DNA of 64,000 nt, from the NCBI GenBank assembly GCA_947172415.1, contig OX359194.1, positions 4,030,001 to 4,094,000 of the forward strand, given 5' to 3'. The notes below the pieces were generated by a model. The model was not told the DNA's origin and did no database searches. It worked only from the letters and a program-made list of their open reading frames with translations. The position numbers and the translations under genes are program-made. Positions within the stretch are counted from its first letter, which is position 1; every line of letters begins with the position of its first letter. Origin of the DNA: Chondrosia reniformis (Eukaryota; Porifera; Demospongiae; Chondrillida; Chondrillidae). This document shows, in pieces, positions 34,340 through 47,972 of this stretch.

Positions 34340-35054
34340 ATCTTTGTAAAGGTTCATCTTTTGACTTTGGGAGCGTCAAGAGAAGCAGTTTTTTTCGTTT
34401 CTTCTTTCTGCCAAACGTTTTGACCCTGGGGGCTTCTTCAGTGACTGATGTTAGTCTTCAAGGTGTCTTCATTTATAGCCATCTTTTACTGCCATTTGCG
34501 ATTACCTCATCAGTGATGTCATCGGTTACCTCATTTCCGGAGGAAGGAGAAGTGAAAGGAGTATTCATAAAAGAGGGTTTCCAAACATTTTTCAATACAA
34601 TTCCTTTATCAAAGTTCATTCTCACCTGACATTGTTGGATCCTCAGGGTTTCCTTAATTCTTCTTCTATACCAGTTCTCTTCCCTCTCCACCACTCTGGT
34701 TAGCTCCACTCAATTGGATGGCCAGTTTTAGGGAGTGAACAGCTAAGCCATTGTTCACATCCCCCATCCTGACTTTCATTGTTCTTCCTGTTTCTCCAGT
34801 GTACACTGCAGGGCAACTAGAACTGGGGATCTGGTAAACGACACCTTTTATATCCATGATAGGCTGTGGTTGTTTAGGCCTAGAGAGGATACTCCTCAGT
34901 GATCTCTGCTTTGTGAAGATGAAGACCCCCAGGGTCAAAAGGTTTGGCAGAAAGAAGAAACGAAACAACTGCACCTCTAGACGCTCCCAAAGTGGAAAGA
35001 TGAACCTTTACAAAGATAAGTTCGACGCAGTTAGAAGAAATCCTTATTCTATTA
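34340..35054 (-). mobile_element. Penelope-like element fragment with inverted terminal segments
   Basis: A minus-strand GIY-YIG remnant (see separate entry) is enclosed by inverted copies of about 100 bp: 34340-34441 and 34917-35018 (gctcccaaagt, gggtcaaaacgtttggcag and its reverse complement). Inverted partial terminal repeats are typical of PLE insertions. The right copy continues a further 36 bp to ccttattctatta. The 5' RT part is absent. Degenerate hammerhead-like sequence (CACTGAAGAAG...GGGTCAAAACG) lies in the left copy. Confidence 0.8.
34473..34910 (-). pseudogene. GIY-YIG endonuclease remnant of a Penelope-like element
   Basis: The minus strand encodes GVVYQIPSSSC...VYTGETGRT, the GIY-YIG core of PLE endonucleases with YIG changed to YTG, followed in another frame by RRRIKETLRIQ...MNFDKG, the conserved C-terminal part. 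At least one frameshift (about 34690-34709) separates the two, and some residues expected between TGETGRT and the HSL region are missing. In an intact PLE this domain nicks target DNA for reverse transcription. This copy is dead. Confidence 0.8.
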
Positions 35055-37836
35055 TTGCATGTACTCGTTGTATGTACTAGTTGTTTGAAATTGTTGTATG
35101 AACTAGTGATATCTACTAGTTTTAGTTAATAATTGTATGTTCTTGCTGCATGTACTAGTTGTATGTACTAGTAGTAGGTCCTAGCTGTATGTTCTATATA
35201 GTTGTAAGTTCCATCGTTAGCTATACTAGGTACTAAGTAGGTTATAGTTGTTTGTACTAGTTTTTGTACTAGTTGTATGTACGAGTTGTATGTACCAATT
35301 GTATGTACTAGTTGTATGGGTATCTACTAATACTCTGCACTAGTTGTAGTATTAATTGTATGTATTAGTTGCATACATTAGTTGTATGTACTAGTTTTAT
35401 ATAGCAGTTTTATACACCAGTTGTATGTTGTAGTAGTAAGTACTATTTATATGTACTAGTTGTATGTACTAGTTATATGTAATAGTGTTATGTACTAATT
35501 CAATTTACAAGTTGCATGTACTTGTCACTGCTTGTGTGTCCTAGTTGTGTGTACTAGTTGCATGTACGATTAACTAGTTGTATGTAGTAGTTTTATGTAC
35601 TAGTAACTAGTTGCATGGATTAGTTGTAGGTAGTAGTTGTATGTACTAGTTGTATGTACTAGTTGTATGTTCTAGTGCTGGTTATATTCACTAGTTGTAG
35701 GTACCAGTTGTTTGTAATAGTTGTCTGTACTAGCTACTAGTTGTATGTACTAGTTGTATGTAGTAGATTTATGTAATAGTTCTATGTACTAGTTGCAGAA
35801 ATAATTTAATGTACTAGTTGTGTGTAATAGTTGTATGTGTTAGTTATATGTACCACTTGCATGTAGCAGCTGTATGTACTATATAGTTGTAGGTTCTAGA
35901 ACTAGTTATAATAGGTACTTGGTAGGTTATAGTTGTATGTACAAGTTGTATGGACCAGTTGTATGTACTACTTGTATACAGTAGTTGTGTGTTCTAATTG
36001 TATGTACCAGGTTTATGTAGTTGTAAGTCCTACAATTAGTTATATATACTAGTTGTAGGTACTAGTGGTATATACTAGTTGTATGTACTTGTTGTATGTA
36101 CTATTTGTATGAACTACTTGTATCTACAATTTATATGTATATGTTCCAGTTCTATGTACTAGTTGTAGTACTAGTTACAAGTACTAGTTGTATGTTCTAA
36201 TTCTATGTACTAGTTGTAGTACTAGTTACAAGTACTAGTTGTATGTTCTAATTCTATGTACTAGTTGTATGAACTAGTTGTATGTACCAGTTTTATGTGC
36301 TAGTTATATGTGTATGTACTAGTTCTATGTACTAGTTGTAGAATTAGTTCCTAGTACTTGTTGCATGTACTAGTTATATGTACTGGTTGTATGTACTAGT
36401 TGCATGTACTAGTACTAGTTGTATGTACTAATAACATATACTAGTTTTATGTACTGGTTGTATAATTGTACTAGTAACTAGATGTTTGTACTAGTTATAT
36501 ATACTAGTTCTATGGACTAGTTGTATCTAGTACTAGTTTTATGTACTAGTTGTATAGACTAGTTGTAGTACTACTTTAATGTACTAGTTGTGTGTACTAG
36601 TTGTAAGTACTACTTGAATATACTAGGTGTATGGACTAGTTGTATGTACTAGGTGTATGTACTATATAGTTGTGGGTTCTAGAACTAGTTATACTAGGTA
36701 CTAGGTAGGTTATAGTTGCTTGTACTAGTTGTTTTTACTAGTTGTATGTACTAGTTGTAGGTACTAGTTGTATTTACTACTAATTAGTAGTATTTTATCA
36801 GTTGTATGTAGTAGTTTTATGGACTAGTTGTATGTACTAGTTTTATGTACTACTTCTATGTACTAGTGGCAGAACTAATTAATGTACTAGTTGTGTTTAC
36901 TAGTTGTATGTACTAGTTATATGTACCAATTGTGTGTCCCAGTTGTATGTACTATATAGTTGTAGGTTGTAGAACTACTTATAATAGGTACTAGGGAGGT
37001 TATAGTTGCTTGTACTAGTTGTTTTTACTAGTTGTAAGTACTAGTTGTATGTAATATTTGTGCGCACTTGTTGTATGCACTACTTGTATGTACTACTTGT
37101 ATGTATTAGTTGTATGTACTAGTTTTATATATGTACTATTTATATAAACCAGTCGTATGTGTATTTACTAGTTATATGTAGTAGTTGTGTGTTCTAGTTA
37201 GATGTACTAGTTGTGTGTCCTAGGTGTCTGTACTAGTTTAATGTACTAGTTGCATGTACTAGTTGTATTTTCTAGTTGTGTTTAATTGTTGTAAGTACTA
37301 GTTATATTTACTAGTTGTAGTTAATTGTTGTATGTACTAGTTGTATGTACCAGCTGCATGTACTATATAGTTTTAGGTTCAAGTACTAGTTATGCTAGGT
37401 ATTAGGTAGGTTGTTTGTTTTAGTTGTATGTACTAGTTGTATGTACTGGTTGTGTGGACTAGTTGTATGTACTACTTGTATGTACTAGTTATGTACAAGT
37501 TGTATGTAGTTTTTGTATGTACTAGTTTTATGTTCTCGTTCTATGTACTAGTTTATATATACTACTTATATGTACTAATTACATGTGTATGTACTTCTTC
37601 TATGTACTAGTTGTAATACCAGTTGCCGGGATATACTTGTTGTATGTACTAGTTGTAGTTCTAATTGTATGTACTGGTTATGTGGACTAGTTGTATGTAC
37701 CAACTGTATGTACTATATAGTTTTAAGTTCTAGTAGTAGGTATGCTAGGTATTAGGTAGGTTGTGTGTGTTAGTTGTCTGTACTAGTTGTATGTACTGGT
37801 TGTATGTACTGGTTGTGTGGACTAGTTTTATGTACT
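35055..37836 (+). repeat. 13-bp satellite array, forward; outer part of the left arm of a large inverted duplication
   Basis: Forward satellite. From about 35890 onward it mirrors the right end of the window: the variants ggttctagaactagtt and ggtactaggtaggttatag near 36675 appear inverted near 63030-63090, and the version near 35892 appears inverted near 63930-63980. No gene. Confidence 0.92.
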
Positions 37837-38547
37837 AATAATAGAATATGGATTCCTTATAACTGCGTTGAACTTATCTTTGGGATGGTACATCCTTCGA
37901 CTTTTAAGCGTATAACAACGCAGTTGGTTTTCGATTCTTGGTCAATTCTTTGTCAAACCCTGGGGTCTTCCTCAGTGACTGATGGTTGAGTGGAAGAATA
38001 TCCCCTATATATAGAGAACCACTTTATCCAACCCAAAACAGCGACCACCACCTATGGATATCAAAGGTGTAGTTTACCTAATTCCTTGCTCTGCGTGTTC
38101 TGCAGTCTAAATTGGTGAAACTGGAAGGACCCTGAAAGAGAGATTGGCAGAACACAAGCGAGCAGTCAGGATGGAGAATGTGAACAACGGTATAGCTGTT
38201 CACTCCCTCAAGACTGGCCACTCAATTGCTTGGGACAAGTCCAAGATTACAGACAGGGAAACCCACTGGCAAAGGTGAAGGGTCAAAGAAGCCATCAGGA
38301 TCCAGAAGAGTCAGGCGAGAATGAATTTAGATCAAGGCATTTTGTTACATCAAGCCTGGAGACGATTTAATATTCATACTTCCTGTTCTTCTCATCCTGC
38401 TGAGGGTCACATGACAGGAAGTAGAAAGGGCGGGAAAAATCCTCTATAAATAGAGGCTATTCTTCCACTCAATCATCAGTCACTGAGGAAGACCCCCAGG
38501 GTCACAACGTTTTACAAAGAATTGACAAAGAACCGAAAACCAACTGC
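37837..38547 (+). mobile_element. Penelope-like element fragment, left-arm copy
   Basis: Begins with an inverted terminal segment (about 37837-37975, including ggatggtacatccttcgac and cactgaggaag in reverse), then a GIY-YIG remnant on the plus strand, then the terminal segment in direct orientation (about 38460-38547, cactgaggaagacc...caactgc). It is interrupted at 38548 by the 1.2-kb repeat; its last part (taaaaagtcgaaggatg) resumes at about 39718-39760. A near-identical inverted copy occupies 59863-60555. Confidence 0.82.
38054..38375 (+). pseudogene. GIY-YIG endonuclease remnant, left-arm copy
   Basis: Frame from ATG 38054 reads MDIKGVVYLIPC, then a TAA at 38108-38110, then IGETGRTLKERLAEHKRAV (the YIG tyrosine side is lost at the stop), HSLKTGHSIAW, a second stop TGA at 38276-38278, and VKEAIRIQ...MNLDQG. 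Domain order and spacing match PLE GIY-YIG endonucleases. The first stop is shared with the inverted copy near 60300, so it arose before the duplication. Confidence 0.85.
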
Positions 38548-39717
38548 CCGCTAGTGGAACATGTCCACACTTCTGGGAATTTTCGATAAAAGTTGCTAAA
38601 TGACACTCTTTTTTAATTTATTCTATTATTTTACTTTAGAAACATTGTATTGCTAAACAAATTATATAGAATTTAAGCGGTATTCTTTCTTAATATTTTG
38701 GTTACAAGAGCGTCACGATTGCAGGCTTTTGAAAGAAGGTAAGCAGCCGTAAGTGATAGGTGCCAAATCCCCAAAAATGTTTTATTAGACTGTGAAAAAT
38801 ACGAATATAGAATAAATGGTGACACCAATCTATTAAGGATAATGATATGTAATGATTGTATTGTAGTCCTTCATATCTCAGTTAAACAAGGGAATATTCC
38901 AGGAGTATACATACAACTTTTAGGCTGTTACTTACTGAAGAGATTGATGTCAAAAAATGGTTAGATATACAATCCTCCCACTGTCTAAAAATTGGTTCAT
39001 TTTCCATTTGTCTCTTCTCCTTCGAGTAATGGTATGGTCACATGATTATCGGCTAAAATTAGTAGTATAGCTTAGCCAATATACAATAATTTTTTATGAT
39101 GTTGCTTATGCACCAAAATATTTGGTAACATGTTTTACAAACATTAGACTTCCGAAGTTGATATGTCAAGTAAGGCTTCTCAGTAGTGATACAGTTTCCT
39201 TGATCAAAGTTTTTTGTTGTTGTAAGAGGTAAGTGGAAACAGTAAGCATATTGCATGTCTACTAATATCTATGTATTTATCAATGGCGAAAATGTATGAG
39301 CAATTAACGAAGTATAATCAAAAGAAAATAGAACGTTTTGGTCACGTAAGCCTTAATTCCTCAGCTTTTATAATACGTAAATAATAGCTGAGGAATTACG
39401 GCTTACGTGGCTGAAATATTGTATTTTTTTGATTATTAACGAACTATAATCAAAAGAAAAATAGAACATTTCGGTTATGTAGGCTTTAATTGGTCTTCCT
39501 TCGTCATTGGCCTTCCTCCGCTATACTATATAAATTGCTCTAAGTTATCACAATTGATAACGACTAGTGATGACTCGTGACGCTTCAGTGGCTGGTGCTC
39601 CGCTTCACCCTCAGGTCACACGCTAGAGACACTTTCGCCTGGAATGTGACACCTCTGTAGGCGCTAATATGACGATTTACAAAAATTGGAAATTTGTAGA
39701 CATGTTATACATGCACA
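38548..39717. mobile_element. 1.2-kb AT-rich repeat of unknown class, copy 1
   Basis: Inserted in the PLE terminal segment between caactgc and tttttaaacgc: the uninterrupted sequence survives at 37890-37915 and near 60470. The left end reads ccgctagtggaacatgtccac; the right end reads, inverted, acatgtctacaaatttcc, so weak terminal inverted similarity exists. It holds an internal imperfect palindrome (39304-39369 with 39380-39442) around ggtcacgtaagcc. No transposase or RT is seen. Also found at 45608-46866 and 58715-59862. Confidence 0.75.
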
Positions 39718-39760
39718 TTTTTAAACGCTAAAAAGTCGAAGGATGTACCATCCCAAAGAT

Positions 39761-42700
39761 TCTATGTACTACTTGTATGTACTAGTTGTATGTACTAACT
39801 GTGTTGACCTGTTGTATGTACTAATTGTGTGTTCTTGTTGTATGTATTATTTGTTTGTACTAGTAATAATTATATTTACTAGCTGTAGTTACTAGTTGTA
39901 TGAACTACTTGTATGTACTTGTTCTTTGTACTAGTTCTATGTACTATCTGTATGTAATTGTTGTAAGTACTAGGTATATTTACTAGTTGCAGTTACTAAT
40001 TGTATGTACTAGTTGTATGTATTAGTTGTATATATATACTGTGGAGTTGTAGGTTCTAGTACTAGTTATACTAGGTACTAGGTAGGTAATAGTTGTATGT
40101 ACTAGTTGTTTGTACTAGTTGTATGTACTAGTTATATGTACTAGTTGTAGTGATAGTTGCATGTACTAGTTGAATGTTCTAGTTGTATGCAATTGTTGTA
40201 AGTACTAGTTATATTTACTAGTTGCAGTTACTAATTGTATGTACTCGTTGTATGTACTAGTTGTATGTACTACTTGTATGTACCAGCTGTGTATACTATA
40301 CAGTTGTAGGTTCTAGTACTAGTTATACTAGGTACTAAGTAGCAATAGTTGTATGTAGTATTTGTTTGTACTAGTTGTATGTACTAGTTGTTTATACTAG
40401 TTGTGTGGGCTAGTTGTATGTACTACTTGTATATACTAGTTTTATCTTCTAGTTGTGTGGACTAATTGTATGTACTAGTTGCAAGAACTAGTTGTATATA
40501 CTAGATGTATCAACTAGTTGTATTTACTAGTCGTATGAACCAGTTGCATGTACTAATTGTATGTACTATTTATATGAACTAGCTATATGTGCATGTACTA
40601 GTTCTATGTACTTGTTGTAGTACCAATTGCAAGTACTACTTGTGTGTACCAGTTGTACTTACTAGTTGAATGTACTAGTTGTATGCACCAGTTGTTTGTT
40701 CTAGCAACTAATTCAATGTTCTACTTGTATGTACTAGTTGTGTGTACTACATATTGTATGAACTAGCTGTATTCACTAGGTGTAAGTACTAGAACTAGTT
40801 GTATGCACTAGGTGTAAGTACTAGTACTAGTTATATTTACTAGTCTTAGGTACTACTGGTATTATGTAGTAGTTTTATGTACTAGTTATATACTTGTTGT
40901 ATGTACTATTTTTATGTTCCAGGGTTATGGAATCGTTCTATGTACTAGTTCAAAGTACTAATTTTAGTACCAGTTGTATGTGCTAGTTGTATGTACTAGT
41001 TGTTTGTACTAGTTGCATGTACTAGTTGTATGTACTAGTTGCATGGACTAGGTGTTTGTACTAGTTGTATGTACTATTTATATGTACCAGTTATATTTGT
41101 ATGTGCTAGTTATATGTAGTTATTGTGTTGTGTTTTATATATACTAGTTGTATGTACTAGTACTGGTTATATTTCTTAGTTGTAGGTACTAGTTGTGTGT
41201 GCTAGTTGTATGTACTGTTGTATGTACTAGTAACTAGTTGTATCTATTAGTTGTATGTAATAATTGTATGTCCTAATTGTATTTATGTACTAGTAACAAC
41301 TAGTTGTATGTACAAGTTGTATGAACTAGTAACTAGTTGTAAGTATAAGTTCTATGTTATAATTGTATGTACTAGTTGTATGTAAAAGTAACTAGTTATA
41401 TGTACTAGTTGTATGTACTGGTAACTAGTTGAATATACTAGTTGTAAAGAGTAGTTGAATGTACTAGTTGTATGTACTAGTAACTAGTTATATGTACTAA
41501 ATGTATTTACTAGTTGCATGTACTAGATGAATGTACTAGTTGTATATGCTAGTTGCATGTTCTAGTTTTATGTGCTTGTAACTAGTTGTAGGTACTAGTT
41601 GTATGTACTAGTTGTATGTACTAGTAACTAGTTGTATACACTAGTTGTTTGTACTAGTTGTGTATTCTAGTTCTATGTACAAGTTGTATGTCACTAGTTT
41701 TATGTACTAGTTGTATGTACTAGTTCAATGTACTAGTATGTAGTTGTATGTACTAGTTATGTGTACTAGTTGTAGGTACTAATTTTATGTACTAGTTGTG
41801 TGTACTAGTAACTAGTTGTGTGTACTAGTTATGTGTACTAGGTTTATGTGCTAGTTAAATGTACTTAGTTGTATATACTAGTTGTATGAACTTGTAACCT
41901 TATGTATGTACTAGTTGTAGGTACTACTTGTATGTACTAGTTGTAGGTACTACTTGTATGTACTACTTGTGTGTAATTGCTGTATGTACTAGTTATATTT
42001 ACTAGTTGTGGTTACCTTTTGTATGTACTAGTTGTATGTACTAGTAACTAGTTGTATATACTAATTGTTTGTACTAGTTGTGTATTCTAGTTCTATGTAC
42101 AAGTTGTATATCACTAGTTGTATGTATTAGTTGTATGTACTAGTTGAATGTAAGAGTAATTAGTTATATGTACTAGTTATGTGTACTAGTTATATTTACT
42201 AGCTGTGGTTACCTTTTGTATGTTCTAGTTGTATGTACTAGTAACTAGTTGTATATACTAGTTGTTTGTCCTAGATGTGTATTCTAGTTCTATGTACAAG
42301 TTGTATATCACTAGTTGTATGTATTAGTTGTATGTACTAGTTGAATGTAATAGTAATTAGTTATATGTACTAGTTATGTGTACTAGTTATATGTACTTGT
42401 TGTATGTACTAGTTGTATGTACTAATTATATGTACTAGCAAATATATGTAGGTACTAGTTGTAGGTACTAGTTGTATGAGCTAGTTGTATGTAATTATTT
42501 GTATTAATTGTCTGTAGAAGTTGTGTGTAATTGTTGTATCTACTAGTTATATTTACTAGTTGTAGTTACTAGTTGTATGTACTAGTTATAGTACGCATTA
42601 CTAGTTGGTATGTTCTAGTTGTTTGTACTAGGACTAGTTATATTTACTAGTTGGAGGTTCTAGTTGTATGTACTCAATTGTAAGTAGTAGTTGCATATTA

Positions 42701-44053
42701 TAATTGTATATACTAATTGTATACTGGTTATGTGCTAGTTGGAAGTTCCAGTGGTATGTGCTAATAGTATGTACTAGTTGTAAGTACTAATTGTATGTAC
42801 TAATTTTATGTACTTGTTATATGTACTAGTAGTATGTTCCAGTTTTATGTACCATTTATATGTACTAGGTATATGTGTATGTACTGGTTATTTGTTCTGG
42901 TTGTATGTACTAGTTGTATGTACTAGTTATTGGTTGTATGTACTAGCTGTATGTAGTTTAGTTGGATGTAAGAGTTATTTGTACTAGTTATATGTTTATG
43001 TTCTGGTTACATGTACAAGTTGTATATACTAGTTATATGTACTAATTCTGTGTAATAGTTATGTACCAGTTGTAGGTACTAGTTGTATATACTAGTTATA
43101 TATACTAGTTGCATGTACTATTAACTATCTGTATGTCCTAGTTGAATGTAGTAGTTGTATGTAGTAGTTGCATGTAGTTATATGTACTAGTTTTATGTAC
43201 TAGTTGTGTGAACTAGTTGTATGTACTAGATATATATACTGGTTGTATGTACTAGTTGTACGTACTACTTGTATGTATTAGTAACTATATGTATGTACTA
43301 GTTGTATTTACTAGTTGTATGTACTACATAGTTGTATGTACTTGTAACTATCTGTGTGTCCTAGTTGAATGTATTAGTTGTGTGTACTAGTTTTATGTCC
43401 TAGGTTTGTGTAATTGTAGTATGTACGAGTTATATTTACTACTTGTAGTTACTAGTTTTATGTACAGGTTGTATGTAGTAGTTGTGTGTACTAGTTGTTT
43501 GTACTAGTAACTAGTTGTATGTACTACATATATATACTGGTTGTATGTACTAGTTGTATGTACTAGTTGTATGTACTAGTTCTATGTACTAGTTGTATGT
43601 AGTAGTTGAATGTACTAGTAACTAGTTGTATGTACTAGGTATATAAACTAGTTGTATCTACTAGTCGTATGAACTAGTTGTATATATGTACTTGGTGTAG
43701 GTTCTAGTAACAATCTGTATTTACTATATAGTTGTAGTTACTAGTTGTAAGTACTAGTTGTATGTACTAGTTGCATGTTCTAGTAATTAGTTGTATTTAC
43801 TAGGTGTATGTACTGGTTGTGTACTAGTTCTATGTACTAGTTGTATATACTAGTTGTATGTACTAGAAACACTCTGCCTTTACTAGTTGTAGTTATTAGT
43901 TATATGTACTTGTAACTATCTGTATGTCCTAGTTGAATGTATTAGTTGTATGTACTAGTTGTATGTAGTTATGTGTACTAGTTTTATGTACTTGTTGTGT
44001 GTAATTGTTGTGTGTCCAACTTATATTTACTACTTGTAGTTACTAGTTTTATG
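39761..44053 (+). repeat. 13-bp satellite array, forward
   Basis: Forward satellite rich in the variant where an extra TAGTAAC links units (tactagtaactagttg). The counterpart in the right arm (57303-58670) is only about 1.4 kb against 4.3 kb here, so this stretch has expanded or the other contracted since duplication. A local repeat of about 170 bp (attcta gttctatgtacaag version) occurs near 41640, 42060 and 42240. No gene. Confidence 0.92.
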
Positions 44054-44391
44054 TAAAATTTGTTTGTAGATTGCAAACATCAACATGAACGGAAGGACTT
44101 GGTGGTACAACTGAGGCATAGACAACTGCCTGATTTGTTGAAGTGATCGAGGCAAAGTAGGAATTGAGACTAGATGCAGATGGAGTGTTAGTGACTGATG
44201 ACTGAGAAGAAAGACCATTGTATTTGCAAACTTTAATCTCTGACCACAGGTTAGAGGGACTGACTTTCTTTACCACAAGATCAGACACATTAGACTTCTG
44301 GGCTGATCTCTGCCATTTTGTCACTTGATTGCGAAATTTTCTGTACTTTTATAGTCAGTATATAGGTGGGTCTGCAGGAACTTCCGATGCA
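44054..44391 (-). pseudogene. LINE ORF2 internal fragment (endonuclease-RT linker), left-arm copy
   Basis: 338 bp of non-satellite sequence. The minus strand is open for about 100 codons, reading KYREFRNQVTKWQRSAQKS, then SPSNLWSEIKV and SLNSYFASI. This pattern (an R-N-V-x-K basic stretch, an N-x-LW motif and a YF-S segment) matches the linker ahead of the reverse transcriptase in CR1/L2-type LINEs. No ATG start is present, and a frameshift lies just upstream (44337-44350), so it is a fragment. Similarity is by eye only. Confidence 0.5.
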
Positions 44392-45607
44392 GTTATATGG
44401 ACTAGTTGTATGTACTAGTTGGTGTACTAATTCTATGTACTAGTTGTATGTACTAGTTGTATGTATTAGTAAATAAACTACATGTATGAACTAGTTGTAT
44501 GAACTAGTTGTATGTACTAGTTGTATGTATTAGTAACAATCTGTATTTACTAGTTGTAGTTACTAGTTGTATATACTAGTTGTATGTACTAGTGCTATGT
44601 ACTGATTGTGTGTACTAGTTGTATGTACTAGTCGTATATACTAGTTGTATGTTCTAGTAACACTCTGCATTTACTGGTTGTAGTTACTAGTTGTATATAC
44701 TAGTTGTATGTACTAGTTGCATCTACTAGTAACTAGTTGTATGTACTAGTTGTAGGTACTATATAGTTGTGTGTACTAGTTCTGTGTACTAGTCGTATAT
44801 ACTAGTTGTATGTACTAGTTGTATGTACTAGTTGTGTGTACTAGTTGTATGTACTAGTCGTATATACTAGTTGTATGTACTAGTTTTATGTACTAGTTTT
44901 ATGTACTAGTTGGGCGTAATTGTTGTATGTACTACCTATATTTACCAGTAGTAGTTACTAGCTTTATGTACTAGTTGTATGTACTAGTTGTATGTACTAG
45001 TTGTTTTTACTAGCTGTATGTAGTAGTTATATTTACTAGTTGGAGTTACTAATTGTATGTACTAGTTGTATGTACTAATAAGTAGTTGCATGTACTAGTT
45101 ATATGTAATAGTTGTATGAACTAGTCGTAGTTTCTAGGTGTAGGTACTAGTAACAATCTGTATTTACTAATTGTATATGCCAGTTGAATGTACTAGTTTT
45201 AAGTAATTATATGAACTAGTTGTATTTACTAGTTGTGTGAAATTGTTGAATGTACTAGTTGTTTAGAACTGGTTGTATGTAATTATATGTACTACTTGTA
45301 TGTACTAGTTGTGTGAAATTTGTGTATGAACTAGTTATATTTACTAGTTGTAGTTACTAATTGTATGTACTAGTTGTATGTACTACTAACTAGATATATG
45401 CACTAGTTGTATGTAGTAGTTGTATGTACTAATGGTTTGTACTAGTTGTTTGAACTGGTTGTATATAATTATATGTACTACTTGTATGTACTAGTTGTGT
45501 GAAATTTGTGTATGAAATAGTTATATATACTAGATGTAGTTACAAGTTGTATGTACTAGTTGTATGTACTTGTTGAATGCACTAGTTGAATATTCTATTT
45601 GTATGTG
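44392..45607 (+). repeat. 13-bp satellite array, forward; inner part of the left arm
   Basis: From 44392 to about 45010 it mirrors 56290-56964 unit for unit, including single-base variants (for example ttggtgtactaattc and its inverse near 56930). Beyond about 45010 the correspondence stops. No gene. Confidence 0.92.
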
Positions 45608-46866
45608 CTAGCGCACGCGCCCACGAATTTCCGATTTTTGTAAATCGTCTTATTATCGCCTACAGAAGTGTCACATTCCAGGCGGAAGTGTCTTTAGCAT
45701 GTGACCTGCGCGTGAAGCGGAGCACCCAGCACTGAAACGTAACCATTCATCACTAGTCGTTATAGATGTTAAATTATAGTATAGCGTAGGAAGGCCAACG
45801 ACGGAGGAAGGCCCATAAAGGCCTACGTTACCGAAACGTTTTATTTTCCTTTTGATTATACTATGTTAATATTAAAAAAGAAGAATAGAATGTTTCGATC
45901 ACGTAGGCCTTAATTCATCATTATACTACGTTAATATTCAAAAGAAGAATAGAACGTTTCGGTTATGTAGGCCTTAATTCCTCAGCAATTATTATTAGCT
46001 AAAGAATTAAGGCCTACGTGACCAAAACGTTCTATTCTTTTTCTTTTGATTATGCTTCGTTAATTGCTCATACATTTTCGCCATTGATATTTACATAGAT
46101 ATTAGTAGACATGCAATATGCTTACTGTTTCCACTTACCTCCTACGACAACAAAAACTTTGATCAAGGAAACTGTCTCGCTACCGAGAAGCCTTACTTCT
46201 AATGGTTGTATAACGCGTTACCAAATATTTGGGTGCATATGCAACGTCATAAAACGTCATTGTATGATGGGTAAGCTATACTACTAATTGTGGCTGATAA
46301 TCACGTTACAATACCATTATTCGAAGGAGAAGAGACAAATGGAAAATAAACGGATTATTAGACAGTGGAGGATTGTAAATCTAACTATTTTTTGACATCA
46401 ATCTCTTCAGTAAGTAACAGCCTAAAAGTTGTATGTATACTCCTGGAATATTCCCTTGTTTAACCTAAATATGAAGTACTATAGGTACCCGAAAAAGCTA
46501 CGAAAATATGTTTTCGATTATAATTCATGAACTAAAGGGAATTTAAAAGGAGTATACATAAAAGTGTTAGATATCATTGTCCTTCATAGATTGGTGTCAC
46601 CATTTATTCTGTATTCGTATTTTCCACTGTCTAATAAAACATTTTTGGTGATTTCGCACCTCTCACTTACGGCCGCTTAACTTCTCCTTTAAGCCTGTAA
46701 TTGTGATGCTCTTGTAGCCAAAATATTAAGAAAGAATAGCGCTTCAATTCTATATAATTTGTTTAGCAATATGATGTTTCTAAAGTAAAATAGAATAAAT
46801 TAAAAAAGAGTGTTAGTTAGCGACTTTTACTGAAATTCCCGGAAGTGTGGACATGTTCCACTAGCG
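45608..46866. mobile_element. 1.2-kb AT-rich repeat of unknown class, copy 2
   Basis: Same repeat as 38548-39717 but in inverse orientation and inserted directly in satellite: the left junction is gtgctag|cgcacgcg and the right junction is ccactagcg|agttgtatg. Its left end differs from the other copies (CGCACGCGCCCACGAATTTCC). It carries additional internal copies of the ggtcacgtaggccttaatt motif. No coding potential recognised. Confidence 0.75.
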
Positions 46867-47922
46867 AGTTGTATGTACTTGTTGAATGTATTAGTTGTAC
46901 ATACTAGGTGTACATACTAGTAACTAGTTGTATGTAATAGTTTTTTGTATAAGCTGTATGTACTAGTTGTTTTTACTAGTTTTATATACTAGTAGTTTGA
47001 ACTAGTTGTATTTAGTTATACGTATTACTAGTAGTTTGAACTAGTTGTATGTAGTTATATGTATTACTTGTATGTACCAATTTTGTGTAATTTTTGTATG
47101 TACTAGTTATATTTACTTGTTGTAGTTACTAGTTTTATGTACTAGTTATATGAACTAATTTTATGTACTAATTGTGTAATTGTTGTATGTATTACTTATA
47201 TTTACTAATTGTAGTTACTAGTTGTATGTACTAGTTGAATGTAGTAGTAACTAGTTGTATGTACTACTTGTATGTACTTGTTGTATGTACTAGTAGTATG
47301 GACTAGTTGTATATACTAGTTGTATGTACTAGTTGTGTATAATTGTGCTATGTACTAATTATATGTACAAGTTGTCTGTACTAATTGTATATACTAGTAA
47401 CTAGATGTATGTTCTGGTTGTGTGTACTTGTAACTGGATGTATGTTCTGGTTGTATGTACTAGTTGTATGTACTAGTTATAAGTAATTATATGTACTAGT
47501 TGTATTTACTATTTTTGTGAAATTGTGGTATGTACTATTTATATGTTTTTGTTGTATGTACTAGTTGTATGTAATAATTGTATGTACCAGATGTATATAC
47601 TAGGTGTAAGAACTAGTAACAATCTGTATTTACTAGTTGTTGAGTCAAGTTGTATGTACTTGTTGTATGTAGTAGTTGTATGTCCTAATTGTACGTACTA
47701 GTTGTAAGTACTAGTAAGTAGTTGCATGTACTGGTTATATGTAACCGTTGTATGAACTAGTTGTATGTACAAGGTGTATGTACAACTAGTTCATACAAGA
47801 TGTATGTACTAGTAACAATCTGTATTTACTAATTATATGTACTAGTTGTATGTACTAGTTGTATGTAATAATATGTACTAGTTATATGTGCTAGTTGTGT
47901 GAAATTGTTGTATGTATTAGTT
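46867..47922 (+). repeat. 13-bp satellite array, forward
   Basis: Forward satellite between the 1.2-kb repeat and the PLE inverted repeat. Contains aacaatctgtatttac variants as in neighbouring blocks. No gene. Confidence 0.92.
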
Positions 47923-47972
47923 ATATCGGGACGATCGAGGGAACCACACTAGCCAAAATCAACTTAGAATAG

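Noticed and set aside
45800-46050. Hammerhead in the 1.2-kb repeat (ctgaggaatt...gaccgaaacgttct)
   Set aside because: CTGAGGA and GAAACGTT boxes occur, but the sequence between does not form a stable stem II and no stem I pairs around it.
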